Numbered from the stretch's first letter, positions 39,137 to 47,895 are shown. The stretch is 64,000 bases of DNA from Saccharopolyspora gloriosae (GCF_014203325.1 NZ_JACHIV010000001.1:869501-933500); one strand, 5' to 3'. Program-made: numbers and translations. The notes: generated from the letters alone by a model not told the origin.

Positions 39137-39750
39137 GAGGTGCTCCTCAGCTCGGCGAACCAGCGCCCGGATCGTTCGGCGACGTGCGCCACGGTGAAGC
39201 GGGTCTCGACGGCGAGTTCGGCGAGCGCGTCCACGCCGACCCACGCCCACCGGAACCACGCCCCGGTGCCGTTCATCCGCACGTTCCCGCTGCGCATGCC
39301 GGTTCCCGGCGGGTCGAGTTCGATGATGAGCAGTCCGTCGGCGCAGAGCAGCCGGTGCACCCGGTGCAGCAGTGCGACGGGGTCGCCGCCGATGCCGACG
39401 TTGCCGTCGGCGAGCAGCGCGGTCTGCCAGCGGCCCTCGCCGGGAAGGGTGCTGAACAGGTCGCGGCGCAGCGCGGCGGCGCCGCGACCGCGCGTCATGG
39501 CCACGGCGACGGGGCTCTCGTCGACGCCGAGCGAGGGCACGCCGCGTTCGGTGAGCGCGCCGACGAGGCGGCCGGGCCCGCAGCCGAGGTCCAGGGTGGG
39601 GCCGGTGCAGGCGGCGAGCACTGCTTCGTCGGCGGCGTCGGGCTCGCGGGACCAGCGCTGCACGGGCAGCCGCCACCGTTGACCTCCGCTGCCGTGCAAT
39701 GCGGTCACCTCCCCGCGCAGTGCCGAGTCGAACATCGCCGTGGTGGTCAT
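39133..39750 (-). CDS. Class I SAM-dependent methyltransferase
   Basis: A 205-residue Rossmann-fold methyltransferase. Motif I is TLDLGCGPGRLVGALTERG, motif II contains SLGVDESPVAVAM, and LLIIELDPPGTGMR follows. ATG 39750 and the stop are both in ATGA overlaps with neighbours, placing it third in the GT2 / DUF2064 / methyltransferase / Mo oxidoreductase / membrane protein operon. The acceptor is not predictable, but the context suggests a glycan or lipid-linked sugar. Confidence 0.88.
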   Translation of the reverse strand: MTTTAMFDSALRGEVTALHGSGGQRWRLPVQRWSREPDAADEAVLAACTGPTLDLGCGPGRLVGALTERGVPSLGVDESPVAVAMTRGRGAAALRRDLFSTLPGEGRWQTALLADGNVGIGGDPVALLHRVHRLLCADGLLIIELDPPGTGMRSGNVRMNGTGAWFRWAWVGVDALAELAVETRFTVAHVAERSGRWFAELRSTS

Positions 39751-40445
39751 CGGGGTCCTCCGGCGGAGTGCGCGTCGGCGACGACTTCGCCGACGGCGCG
39801 GGCGAAGCGGGTCCCGGGAAGTCGTGCGGCGACGTCCCGCGCGACCTCCATCGTGTCCACATCGGACAGTTCGGCCAGCCGGTCCGGATCGCGTCCTGCT
39901 CGGCTCATCGCGGCGGCCGTGAGCGCGCCGGTGTCCGGCCGCGACATCGGCACCGCGCGCAGCGCCGCCGCTCGCAGCGGATCGCGCAACCCCAGCGCCC
40001 ACCACCCGCCGTCCGAGGCGGGGCCCAGCACGGCTTCCGGGCCCGCCGGATCGGACATCCGCCGCGTCGCGTCCGCCAGCAACCGGCGGCTGACCTGCGG
40101 GGTGTCCATGCCGATCTGCACGACGGGGAGACCGGGGTGGATCGCGGCGGAGTCCTGGTGCGCGTACGCGAGCCGATCGCCGAACGCCGCGCCGCGCTGC
40201 GGGATCACGGTCAGCGACCGCAGCACCCGCCGCAGCTCGGCGGAGTCCTCGGCGGCGGCGAGGTCCCCGGTCATCGCGACCACCGGCCGCGCACCGGGCA
40301 CGTCGAGCACCACGCGCAGCGTCCGCAGCAGGCTCGCCGCGGCGATGCGCGCCGCCTGCTCGGGAGTGGCCGGTGGGCACAGCCGCGTCTTGGCGAGACC
40401 GGCGACGGGCGCCTTCGCGACGACCAGCAGGATCGCGGCGCTCAT
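39747..40445 (-). CDS. DUF2064 (TIGR04282-like) glycosyl/nucleotidyl-transferase-fold protein
   Basis: A 232-residue protein with a GT-A-like fold. It begins AILLVVAKAPVAGLAKTRL, the characteristic N-terminus of the DUF2064 family related to CofC and MobA nucleotidyltransferases. VVQIGMDTPQVSRRLL and LGPASDGGWWALGLR are the metal- and substrate-site segments. The family is usually found, as here, beside a GT2 glycosyltransferase, and its chemistry is unsettled. It starts at ATG 40445, overlapping the GT2 stop. Confidence 0.88.
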   Translation of the reverse strand: MSAAILLVVAKAPVAGLAKTRLCPPATPEQAARIAAASLLRTLRVVLDVPGARPVVAMTGDLAAAEDSAELRRVLRSLTVIPQRGAAFGDRLAYAHQDSAAIHPGLPVVQIGMDTPQVSRRLLADATRRMSDPAGPEAVLGPASDGGWWALGLRDPLRAAALRAVPMSRPDTGALTAAAMSRAGRDPDRLAELSDVDTMEVARDVAARLPGTRFARAVGEVVADAHSAGGPR

Positions 40446-41095
40446 CGCAGCACCCGCGCCATGTCCCGCACGGCACGGGTGGTGCCGCGCACGGAGCCGC
40501 TCACCTTCGACTTGGTGCCCGCGGTCCGCGGCCGGTAGTCGATGTCGAGCTCGTGCACCCGCCACCCGGCCCGCTCCGCCCGGAGCAGCAGCTCCAGCGG
40601 GTAGCCGAACGCGCGGTCCCGCACGTCGAGGTCCAGCAGCGCCTGCCTGCGGGCGCAGCGCACCGGCCCGATGTCGTGCACGGGTAGTCCGCGCCGCCGC
40701 AGCAGTCCGGCGAGCACCGCGTTGCCCGCCCGCGCGTGCCACGGCCAGGCGCCGCGTTCGGCCGGGACCCGGCGGCCCACGGCGAGGTCCGCTTCACCCG
40801 AGTCGACCACGTCCACCATTCGCGCCAGCACGCCCGCGTCCATCGAGCCGTCCGCGTCGAGGAAGCACACGACGTCGGCGTCGGAGGCCTCCAGCCCGGT
40901 GTGCACGGCGGCGCCGTAGCCGCGCCGCGCCTCGTGCACCACGAGCGCGCCGTGCTCGGCGGCCACGGCAGGGGAGCCGTCGCCGGAGCCGTTGTCCACC
41001 ACGATCGCGCGGTGCCCGGCGGGGATCGCCGCGAGCACACCGGGCAGCGCGGCGGCCTCGTCGAGACAGGGCAAGATCACGTCCACGGAGCTCAT
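40442..41095 (-). CDS. Family 2 glycosyltransferase (DPM1-like)
   Basis: A 217-residue soluble glycosyltransferase and first gene of the five-gene operon. It begins SVDVILPCLDEAAALPGVL and has VVDNGSGDGSP, VCFLDADGSMD (the DxD metal site) and GSVRGTTRAVRDM at the end, like polyprenyl-phosphate sugar synthases. It has no C-terminal membrane helices, unlike many polyprenyl-phosphate glycosyltransferases. It is divergent from the response regulator gene, with the 205 bases between them holding both promoters. Confidence 0.92.
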   Translation of the reverse strand: MSSVDVILPCLDEAAALPGVLAAIPAGHRAIVVDNGSGDGSPAVAAEHGALVVHEARRGYGAAVHTGLEASDADVVCFLDADGSMDAGVLARMVDVVDSGEADLAVGRRVPAERGAWPWHARAGNAVLAGLLRRRGLPVHDIGPVRCARRQALLDLDVRDRAFGYPLELLLRAERAGWRVHELDIDYRPRTAGTKSKVSGSVRGTTRAVRDMARVLR

Positions 41096-41300
41096 GACCC
41101 CAAGCTAGGTCCGCCTCGGATGGCCGGAAAGCGTTGTGGCGCTTAGGAAATCATTACGGGAGCCAGGTCCTTACGGATTCGTGACGCCTCCGCCGAAGTG
41201 GCGGGGAAGCCCGCCGCGCGCCCCTAAGGTGGATCGGATGACCGGACAGGTTCTGCCAACCCGCCAGTGGCGACCCCCCGCGGTGGGCCACCATGTGCCC

Positions 41301-42011
41301 ATGAACAGCTCCGGAACCGAGCTCGGCCGGATCCTGGTGGTCGACGACGACGCCACGGTCCGCGACGTCGTCGGCCGCTACCTGCGCCGGGACGGGCACG
41401 AGGTGGTGGAGGCCGCCGACGGGGAGATGGCGTTGCACCTGCTGCAACGGCGACCGCCGGATCTCGTGGTGCTGGACCTGATGCTGCCCGGCATGGACGG
41501 CGTCGAGGTGTGCCGCCGCATCCGGGACGCCGGCAGCACCCCCGTGATCATGCTGACCGCGCTCGGCGAGGAATCCGACCGCATCACCGGGTTGCGCACC
41601 GGTGCCGACGACTACGTGGTGAAACCGTTCAGCCCCGGCGAACTGGCGTTGCGAGTGGCGTCGGTGCTGCGCAGGGCCCGCAACGCGGTGGAGCCCAACG
41701 CGGGCGCCCGGATCGCCGACGGCGACCTCCAGGTGGACACCGGCGCGCGCACCGCCGTGCTCGGCGGCACGTCGCTGACCTTGGCGACCCGCGAGTTCGA
41801 CCTGCTGGCGTTCTTCCTGTCCCACCGCGGCCACGCCTACTCGCGGACGGAGCTGCTCAGCAAGGTCTGGGGCTGGGAGTTCGGCGACCAGTCGACCGTC
41901 ACGGTGCACGTGCGCCGGCTCCGGGAGAAGGTCGAGCCGGACCCGGCGAGCCCGCGTCGCATCGCCACCGTCTGGGGAGTCGGCTACCGCTACGACGGAC
42001 TCGGGGACTGA
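41301..42011 (+). CDS. OmpR/PhoB-family response regulator
   Basis: A 236-residue regulator. The receiver domain carries the acidic triad VVDDD, phospho-acceptor Asp59 in LVVLDLMLPGMDG, and the conserved Lys in VVKPFSPGEL. The winged-helix DNA-binding domain ends RIATVWGVGYRYD. ATG 41301 gives the normal family N-terminus; an upstream ATG at 41238 with AAGGTGG before it would add 21 residues and cannot be excluded. It forms a pair with the kinase three bases downstream. Confidence 0.94.
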   Translation: MNSSGTELGRILVVDDDATVRDVVGRYLRRDGHEVVEAADGEMALHLLQRRPPDLVVLDLMLPGMDGVEVCRRIRDAGSTPVIMLTALGEESDRITGLRTGADDYVVKPFSPGELALRVASVLRRARNAVEPNAGARIADGDLQVDTGARTAVLGGTSLTLATREFDLLAFFLSHRGHAYSRTELLSKVWGWEFGDQSTVTVHVRRLREKVEPDPASPRRIATVWGVGYRYDGLGD

Positions 42012-42014
42012 GCC

Positions 42015-43034
42015 GTGTTCGTCACCTTCTCGCACGTCGCGCCCTACGCCATCGGGTTCTCGCTGCCGGTGGCGCTGCTGGGGGCGGCGCTGCTGTTCGC
42101 GATGCGGCGGCGGGCTTCGCTGGCGCTGGCCATGACGGTGCTGGTGCTGATCCCGCTGGCCGCGACGCTGGTCGGGGTGCTGGCGGTGACGGGCTTCATG
42201 TTCTCCCACCAGCTGACGATCACGGTGATCGTGTGCTTCGCGGTGGCGCTGGTGACGGTGCCGGTTGCGATCCTGCTGGGACGGGCGTTGTCCCAGCGCA
42301 CCGTGTGGGAGCAGGAGGCCCGCGACCGGGAGCGGGCCGCGGAGAGCGCCCGGCGGGAGCTGGTCGCCTGGATCAGCCACGACCTGCGCACCCCGCTGGC
42401 CGGGATGCGGGCGATGTCGGAGGCGCTGGCCGACGGAGTGGTGGACCGGCCGGACGAGGTCGTGGAGTACGCCCGCCGCATCGGCGGCGAGGTGCGCCAG
42501 CTGTCGGGCATGGTGGACGACCTGTTCGAGCTGTCCCGCATCGCGGCGGGCGCGCTGCGCATCACCCCCGCCGCGGTGCCGCTGCGCGACGTCGTCAGCG
42601 AAGTCACCGAATCGGAGCGCATCCTCGCCGGAACCCGTGGTGTGACGCTGGAGGTGCGGGCGCGGAGCTGGCCCGTCGTGTGGGGTTCCGACCCGGAGTT
42701 GGCGCGGGTGGTACGCAACCTGGTGGGCAACGCGATCCGGCACACCCCGCGGCACGAGACCGTCGTGGTGGCGGTGCGCGAGGAAGCCGGGCGCGCGTGG
42801 CTGTCGGTGCAGGACGCGTGCGGCGGCATCGGCTCCGACGAGCTGGCCCGGGTGTTCGACGTGGGTTATCGCGGTGGGACGGCGCGGGACTCCGGGTCGG
42901 AGACGACGCGGCGCGCGGGGCTCGGCCTGGCCATCACCCGAGGTCTGGTGGAGGCCCACGACGGGCGGATCAGCGTCGTCAACGACGGGCCGGGCTGCCG
43001 GTTCGACGTCGCCTTGCCGCTGGTGCCCGCCTGA
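42015..43034 (+). CDS. Membrane sensor histidine kinase
   Basis: A 339-residue kinase with three N-terminal helices (about residues 10-30, 38-60 and 68-90), no sizeable extracellular domain, a HAMP-like linker, the phosphorylated His122 in [15 protein letters not shown], the N box [11 protein letters not shown], and ATP-lid boxes DACGGIG and RAGLGLAI. The lack of an outer sensor domain suggests it senses the membrane or an intramembrane partner. The GTG start is three bases after the regulator stop. The target genes are not evident; the divergent GT2 operon is one candidate. Confidence 0.94.
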   Translation: MFVTFSHVAPYAIGFSLPVALLGAALLFAMRRRASLALAMTVLVLIPLAATLVGVLAVTGFMFSHQLTITVIVCFAVALVTVPVAILLGRALSQRTVWEQEARDRERAAESARRELVAWISHDLRTPLAGMRAMSEALADGVVDRPDEVVEYARRIGGEVRQLSGMVDDLFELSRIAAGALRITPAAVPLRDVVSEVTESERILAGTRGVTLEVRARSWPVVWGSDPELARVVRNLVGNAIRHTPRHETVVVAVREEAGRAWLSVQDACGGIGSDELARVFDVGYRGGTARDSGSETTRRAGLGLAITRGLVEAHDGRISVVNDGPGCRFDVALPLVPA

Positions 43035-43044
43035 ACGCGCGCTT

Positions 43045-43671
43045 TCAGCGCAGGACGGGGAAGACCTCGGCGCCACCGCGTCCGGTGGCCGCCTCCACGA
43101 GGTGCACCGGGTCGGCGACGGCGGTGAGCAGCGCGGCGGTCTCCCGCATCGGTTCTCCCGCGAGCGGGCCGGGTTTCGGCAGTTCCAGCGCGGTGGCCAT
43201 GTCGAGGTAGTGCACCACCGCCTCCATCAGCTGGATGCGGAGCACTTCGCCCCCGGCCACGGTGCCCAGCCCGATGTACGGGACGAGCCGGTCGAGGTCC
43301 TGGCCGCGCAACCGCGCGATCGTCCGCGGTGCCACGTCGGTGAACTGGTCGACCAGTTCGGCAGGCGAACGGTCATCGGCGATGCCCGCATCGCGGATCT
43401 GGTCGGCCGCGGTGTGCGCGACTCCGCCGGGGCGCTGCATCAACGCCAGCAGCCGTGCCGCGTCCGCGAACGTCGGCGCGGTCCCGGGGGTGACGGCGTC
43501 CTCTGCGTCGAGCGCGGCTCCGACCATGGCGGGGACGTCCGCGCAGTGCGCGAACACGTGCCGCACGGTCCAGCCCTCCAGCCGCGTCGGCCGAGCCCAC
43601 TGCTCGGCGTCGAGATTCCGGCCGAGTTCCGCCCAAGCCTGCCAAGCTCGGTCGAGCGCGTCCACGATCAT
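43045..43671 (-). CDS. Maleylpyruvate isomerase-like (DinB-fold, mycothiol-linked) family protein
   Basis: A 208-residue helical protein. RPTRLEGWTVRHVFAHCADVPAMVGAAL is the metal-binding signature of the mycothiol-dependent maleylpyruvate isomerase N-terminal family, and EVLRIQLMEAVVHYLDMATAL supplies further His and Asp residues. Most members in actinobacteria are uncharacterised. ATG 43671 follows GGGAG. It is convergent with the kinase gene (10 bases apart) and divergent from the Crp-family gene. Confidence 0.82.
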   Translation of the reverse strand: MIVDALDRAWQAWAELGRNLDAEQWARPTRLEGWTVRHVFAHCADVPAMVGAALDAEDAVTPGTAPTFADAARLLALMQRPGGVAHTAADQIRDAGIADDRSPAELVDQFTDVAPRTIARLRGQDLDRLVPYIGLGTVAGGEVLRIQLMEAVVHYLDMATALELPKPGPLAGEPMRETAALLTAVADPVHLVEAATGRGGAEVFPVLR

Positions 43672-43792
43672 GGTGTACTCCCAGGGCAACGGCTGTCGGG
43701 TGCCAGGAGATCACGACCGCGCACGTTTCGGTGGATGTTCGCGGACGACGATCGGTGCCGCGCGGTCATCGGCATGTCGGATGGGGGCGTGC

Positions 43793-44446
43793 ATGGGCGA
43801 ACGGTGGAATGCGGAGGCGGTGGCCGCGTTTCGGGCGGTGTCGAGGCGGCGGCGGTGGCGGGCGAGCGCCGTGCTGTTCTCGGTGGGCGACGAATCGGAC
43901 CACGTGCTGCTCATCCGCAGCGGCCGGGTCAAGGTGTGGTCGATGTCGGCGCGCGGAACCGAGGCGATGCTCGCGATCCGCGGGCCGGGCTCGATGATCG
44001 GCGATTTCGCCGCGGTCGACGGGGAACCGCGCGGCGCCACGGTGACCGCGCTTGAGCAGGTCGAAGCCGACGTCGTGTCCGGCGGGGACTTCCGCCGGTT
44101 CCTGCACGAACACCCGGAGGCGATGTTCGAACTGCTCACCCGGGTCGTCGCCCGGTTGCGGGAATCGGACCGGCACCGGGTGGAGTTCGCCTCCTCCGGT
44201 GTCGCGGAACGGCTCGCCCGGCTGCTGCTGGAACTGGTGCGCGAGCACGGAGTTCCGGACGGTGCCGGGCGGCGCGCGATCGCGATCCCGCTGAGCCAGG
44301 CGGAACTCGCGAGCGCGACGAGCGCGTCCCGGGAGGCGGTGGCCCGTGCACTGCGCGAACTGCGGGAATGCGGCGCGGTCAGCACGCAGCGCAGGCAGAT
44401 CGTCGTGCTGCGAGGTGACGTGCTCGCCGAGTACGCGGCGCGGTAG
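43793..44446 (+). CDS. Crp/Fnr-family transcriptional regulator
   Basis: A 217-residue regulator with a cyclic-nucleotide-binding beta barrel (residues 25-115; FSVGDESDHVLLIRSGRVKVW, GPGSMIGDFAAVDGEPRGATV) and a C-terminal helix-turn-helix (AIPLSQAELASATSASREAVARALREL). The ligand pocket lacks the exact RTA-type motif of E. coli CRP, so cAMP binding is uncertain. ATG 43793 is chosen; an in-frame ATG at 43781 is possible. It ends three bases from the convergent PycTM-like gene, an intriguing neighbour for a possible cNMP sensor. Confidence 0.9.
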   Translation: MGERWNAEAVAAFRAVSRRRRWRASAVLFSVGDESDHVLLIRSGRVKVWSMSARGTEAMLAIRGPGSMIGDFAAVDGEPRGATVTALEQVEADVVSGGDFRRFLHEHPEAMFELLTRVVARLRESDRHRVEFASSGVAERLARLLLELVREHGVPDGAGRRAIAIPLSQAELASATSASREAVARALRELRECGAVSTQRRQIVVLRGDVLAEYAAR

Positions 44447-44449
44447 TGC

Positions 44450-45070
44450 TCAGCTCCCCGCAGCGGGCAGGAACAGGAGCAGGCCGGTCCAGAGCAGGAA
44501 CGCCAGCAGCGCGGTGCAGAAGCAGCGCAACGCGTTGCGCAGCCGCCGGTACTTCGTGCCCGCGATGCCCGCGAGCGTCTCCGCCTGCTGCCACGCCTGC
44601 GCGCACAGCTCGACGGTGGTCGCCGTGTGCAGCTGCGCCGCGCTGTGCCGCTGGAAGGTGGGGAACGCGAACAGGTTCGGCCTGCCCGACGGCACGCGGG
44701 TGCGCGGGGTGAGCGCGGACGTCAGGTAGAGCAGTGCCCCCAGCGCCGCGCACAACGACACCGCCAGCAGCGCCAGCGAGGTGAACTTCGACGCGGCGTC
44801 CGACAGCGCGGGCGGCGCGGAGATCGCTTTGCTCGCGCCGCCGATGCAGATGCCGAGCGCGGAGATCAGCAGGCCCGCTTTGGTGTCCGCTCCGGCGATG
44901 GAACTGCGGAAGTCGCCCGCGGTGCGCAGCGCGACCTCCAGCTCCTGCTCTGCGGTGAGGTGACCGCCCGGTTCGGGAGCGTCCGGCCCGTCCTGCCGCA
45001 GTCCGACGCGGGTCGGGGTGGCGTGGTCCGGGGTGGTGCGGTCGATCGTGGCGAGCTGCTCGCGGGGCAT
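44450..45070 (-). CDS. Pycsar effector-like (PycTM/DUF5706) membrane protein
   Basis: A 206-residue protein with a disordered N-terminus (1-40), an amphipathic helix, and membrane segments at about 65-82, 97-118 and 181-203. ADTKAGLLISALGIC before the first helix and the spacing of the last helix match the PycTM-type effector family, whose tested members perforate the membrane when a cognate pyrimidine cyclase makes cCMP or cUMP during phage infection. No cyclase gene lies in the window, so this is an orphan or a member with another role. ATG 45070 follows GGAGGAA. The assignment is from pattern only. Confidence 0.62.
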   Translation of the reverse strand: MPREQLATIDRTTPDHATPTRVGLRQDGPDAPEPGGHLTAEQELEVALRTAGDFRSSIAGADTKAGLLISALGICIGGASKAISAPPALSDAASKFTSLALLAVSLCAALGALLYLTSALTPRTRVPSGRPNLFAFPTFQRHSAAQLHTATTVELCAQAWQQAETLAGIAGTKYRRLRNALRCFCTALLAFLLWTGLLLFLPAAGS

Positions 45071-45212
45071 GGCTTCCTCCGTGTCCGTCGGTGCGGGGTG
45101 AGATCAGCTCATCACTGTCCGTGCCTGAACACTGCGTCAGAATCCACACAACGAAAGCGCTCCACCCCACACCCACCCGGACCAACCCCCCCGCCCAGCG
45201 AAGCTCCAACGG

Positions 45213-45261
45213 AGTGAACGGCCCGTTCGTCCAACGGCATTGGTCGAACGGTCCGTTCACT
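45213..45261. repeat. 49-bp palindromic repeat, copy 18
   Basis: The left core is GAACGGCCCGTTC and the right core GAACGGTCCGTTC, with loop CGGCA. It lies 142 bases upstream of the PycTM-like start codon. Confidence 0.94.
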
Positions 45262-45294
45262 CAATTCCGGGTGTCGAGCGAGCCGCGGGGGTGG

Positions 45295-45343
45295 AGTGAA
45301 CGGCCTGTTCGTCCAACGGGATTGGGCAAAGGGTCCGTTCGCT
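45295..45343. repeat. 49-bp palindromic repeat, copy 19
   Basis: The left core is GAACGGCCTGTTC and the right core AAAGGGTCCGTTC, with loop CGGGA. It lies 38 bases downstream of the stop of the minus-strand TetR gene. Confidence 0.92.
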
Positions 45344-45381
45344 CCGGATGGGGTGCTCCCGCGGCGCGCGCCGCCTGGCGG

Positions 45382-45972
45382 TCAGGTGCGCAGGGCCGCG
45401 GCGACGTGGGAGTGCGCCATGTCGGCGACGGTGCGCAGGTCCGCCAGCGGCGTCCCGGCAAGGTGCAGCACGGTGAGCGACTGGTTCACCGCGCTCACGT
45501 ACAGCGCCAGGTCGTCGAGTTCCGTCACCGACGACGTCCCTTCCGCCGGGCGCAGTGCCGCCCGTACCTCGGCGCGCTGCCCGTCGAGCGCGTTCCCCAC
45601 GGCGTCGCGCACGGGATCATCGAGTTCGGCGGTCTCCGCGGCGAGCCGGGTGATCAGGCAGCCCGCCGGTACCTCCGGTTCGGCGAGCCGTTCCAGCACG
45701 GCGTCGTAGAAGGCGCGGATCGCCGCGACGGGATCGTCGGGGTGGGCGCGCAGCGCGTGCGAGAGCCGGGAGCCGAACAGCTCGGCGTAGCGGTGCAGGC
45801 TGAGCCGGAACAGCTGTTCCTTGCTGCCGAAGGTGGAGTACAGCGAGCCGCGCCCGAGTCCGGTGGCGGCGAGCAGCCTGCTCAGGCTTGCCTCGGCGTA
45901 GCCGTGTTCCCAGAACACGTGCATCGCGCCGTCCAGGGCGACGTCGACGTCGAACTGCTTGCGTCCTGCCAT
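45382..45972 (-). CDS. TetR-family regulator (divergent from the epoxide hydrolase-like gene)
   Basis: A 196-residue repressor with an N-terminal helix-turn-helix (ASLSRLLAATGLGRGSLYSTFGSKEQL) and a ligand domain ending DMAHSHVAAALRT. ATG 45972 is chosen because GGGGAG lies seven bases upstream; an ATG at 45993 would start within the likely operator. The palindrome at 45991-46016 just before the gene should mediate both autorepression and control of the divergent hydrolase gene. Confidence 0.92.
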   Translation of the reverse strand: MAGRKQFDVDVALDGAMHVFWEHGYAEASLSRLLAATGLGRGSLYSTFGSKEQLFRLSLHRYAELFGSRLSHALRAHPDDPVAAIRAFYDAVLERLAEPEVPAGCLITRLAAETAELDDPVRDAVGNALDGQRAEVRAALRPAEGTSSVTELDDLALYVSAVNQSLTVLHLAGTPLADLRTVADMAHSHVAAALRT

Positions 45973-45990
45973 CCGCGCACTCCCCTCGAC

Positions 45991-46016
45991 CATGTTTGAC
46001 CGATCGTTCCAACATG
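45991..46016. promoter_or_regulatory. Probable TetR operator
   Basis: A 26-bp imperfect palindrome with outer halves CATGTT and AACATG and a central GACCGATCG. It lies 18 bases upstream of the TetR start and 110 bases upstream of the hydrolase start. Confidence 0.75.
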
Positions 46017-46126
46017 GCTAGCGTAGGTCGAACCGGCCGGGTCGGGCCACTCAAGTGGGCCGTCCGCTCGGCGCCGAGCGATACCGGCCGGTCCTTCTTC
46101 TCCTTCGTCGAACACGGAGTTTCCTC

Positions 46127-47062
46127 GTGACCTCAACCGAAGTCCCGCACGGCCCCGGATCGGTCGCCTCGGCGCCACGACTGCCAGCGGGGTTCACCGA
46201 CGTCTTCCGCGACCACTACGTGACGGTCGACGGCCTCCGGTCGCACTACCTCGCGGGTGGTGGCGGGTCGCCGCTGCTGGTGCTCGGAGGCTGGCCGCAG
46301 AACTGGTACCAGTGGCGATTCGTGCTCCTGGAGCTCGCCGAGCGGTTCTCCGTGGTGGCCGTCGATCCGCGCGGCGTGAACCTGACCGACAAGCCCGCGA
46401 CCGGCTACGACTCCGGGACGCTGGCCGCCGACCTCGTGGGGCTCATGCGCGCGCTGGGGCATGAGCGGTTCGCGCTCGTCGCCCATGACATCGGGGTGTG
46501 GACCGGCTACGCGCTGGCCGCTGACCATCCCGGCGTGCTGGAGCGGGCCGTGCTCGCCGAAGCGATCGTGCCGGGGCTGTCCGATTCGCCGCCGCTGCTG
46601 GCCGATCGCCGGACCAGCGATCTCCTGTGGCACTTCAACTTCAACCGCGCGCTCGGCGTGAACGAACGGCTGGTCCAAGGGCGGGAGGAGATCTACTTCG
46701 GCCACCAGTTCGCGACCAAGGCGGCCACGCCGACGGCGATCCCCGAGCATGCCGTCCAGGTGTACGTCGACGCCGTGCGCGATCCGGAGGCGTTGCGGGC
46801 CAGCTTCGATTACTACCGCGCCATCGACGCGATCATCGAGCAGAACCAGGTGCGAAGGAAGGCGAAACTAGCCCTGCCGCTGCTCACGATCGCGGGCGCG
46901 GAGTCCGTCGGCGACCTCATGGCGGCCGAGTTCGATGCGGTGGCAGAGGACGTGACCAGCGTGGTGCTGCCGGGTACCGGGCACTACGTCCCCGAGGAGA
47001 ACGCGGCCGGCATGCTGGCCGCGATGCGCCCGTTCCTCGCCGAGTACCTCGCGGCGGCCTGA
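46127..47062 (+). CDS. Alpha/beta hydrolase, epoxide hydrolase-like
   Basis: A 311-residue enzyme with the order GGWPQNWYQWRFVLLEL (oxyanion-hole HGxP-like region, here GGWP), nucleophile loop LVAHDIGVWTGY with Asp at the elbow, and the catalytic His in GTGHYVPEE. An Asp nucleophile points to epoxide hydrolases or dehalogenases rather than esterases; the substrate is unknown. The GTG at 46127 has GGAG eight bases before it. It is divergently paired with the TetR gene, which probably represses it. Confidence 0.9.
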   Translation: MTSTEVPHGPGSVASAPRLPAGFTDVFRDHYVTVDGLRSHYLAGGGGSPLLVLGGWPQNWYQWRFVLLELAERFSVVAVDPRGVNLTDKPATGYDSGTLAADLVGLMRALGHERFALVAHDIGVWTGYALAADHPGVLERAVLAEAIVPGLSDSPPLLADRRTSDLLWHFNFNRALGVNERLVQGREEIYFGHQFATKAATPTAIPEHAVQVYVDAVRDPEALRASFDYYRAIDAIIEQNQVRRKAKLALPLLTIAGAESVGDLMAAEFDAVAEDVTSVVLPGTGHYVPEENAAGMLAAMRPFLAEYLAAA

Positions 47063-47066
47063 CGTC

Positions 47067-47102
47067 GGTGCGGGGCTCGCGGCTGTCCGCGAGCCCCGCA
47101 CC
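47067..47102. terminator. Strong hairpin between convergent genes
   Basis: A perfect 16-bp stem (arms GGTGCGGGGCTCGCGG and its complement) with loop CTGT, between the hydrolase stop and the SDR stop. There is no long T-run, but the stem is very stable. Confidence 0.8.
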
Positions 47103-47106
47103 GCGC

Positions 47107-47895
47107 TCAGGTCAGGGAGGGGGCGACGCCGCCGTCGACGCGCAGTGCGGCGCCGGTGGTCGCCGAGCCCGCCTCGGAGCCCGCGTAGAGCACCAGGTTC
47201 GCCACTTCTTCCGGGCGGATCAGCCTGCCGAGCAGGGAACTCGGGCGTTCCTCGGCGATGAACCGGCGTTCGGCCTCTTCGAACGGCACGTCGGCGCCGA
47301 CTCGGCTGCTGATGAACTCGGCGACGCCGGGGGTGAGGGTCGGGCCGGGCAGCACGCTGTTCACGGTGACTCCGGTGCCCTTCACCTCCTGGGCCATGCC
47401 GCGCGCCACGGAGAGCTGGGCGGTCTTGGTCATCCCGTAGTGCACCATCTCGGTCGGGATGAAGATCGAGGACTCGCTGCTGATGAAGATCACCCGGCCC
47501 CAGCCGCGCTCGACCATGCGGGGCGCGTAGTGCCGGGCGAGGCGCACTCCGGACAACACGTTGACCTCGAAGAACCGGCTCCACTCGGCATCGCTGATCT
47601 CGAAGACCGGAGTGGCGGAGAAGATCCCGGCGTTGTTCACCAGGACGTCCACGTCGGGCAGCTCGGCGATGAGCGACTCGGCGCCCTCCGCGGTGCCGAT
47701 GTCCGCGGCGATCCCGCGCACGGTGCCGCCGGTGTCGGCGCGCAAGGTCTCGGCGGTGGCGTCCACGCGTTCGCGGGACCTGCCGTTGACCACGACGTCG
47801 GCTCCGGCGCGGGCGAAGCTCGCGGCGATCGCCTGGCCGATTCCGCTGGTGGAGCCGGTGACCAGCGCGGTGCGGCCGGACATGTCGGTGTTCAT
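47107..47895 (-). CDS. Short-chain dehydrogenase/reductase
   Basis: A 262-residue classical SDR: NAD(P)-binding TGSTSGIGQ near residue 14, NNAGIFS, catalytic Ser in VIFISSESS, Tyr and Lys in HYGMTKTA, and GAALRVDGG at the end. ATG 47895 is used; an ATG four codons inside is also possible and neither has a strong ribosome site. The longer frame to 48000 covers the promoter. It is divergent from a MarR gene, which likely regulates it. The substrate is unknown. Confidence 0.92.
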   Translation of the reverse strand: MNTDMSGRTALVTGSTSGIGQAIAASFARAGADVVVNGRSRERVDATAETLRADTGGTVRGIAADIGTAEGAESLIAELPDVDVLVNNAGIFSATPVFEISDAEWSRFFEVNVLSGVRLARHYAPRMVERGWGRVIFISSESSIFIPTEMVHYGMTKTAQLSVARGMAQEVKGTGVTVNSVLPGPTLTPGVAEFISSRVGADVPFEEAERRFIAEERPSSLLGRLIRPEEVANLVLYAGSEAGSATTGAALRVDGGVAPSLT

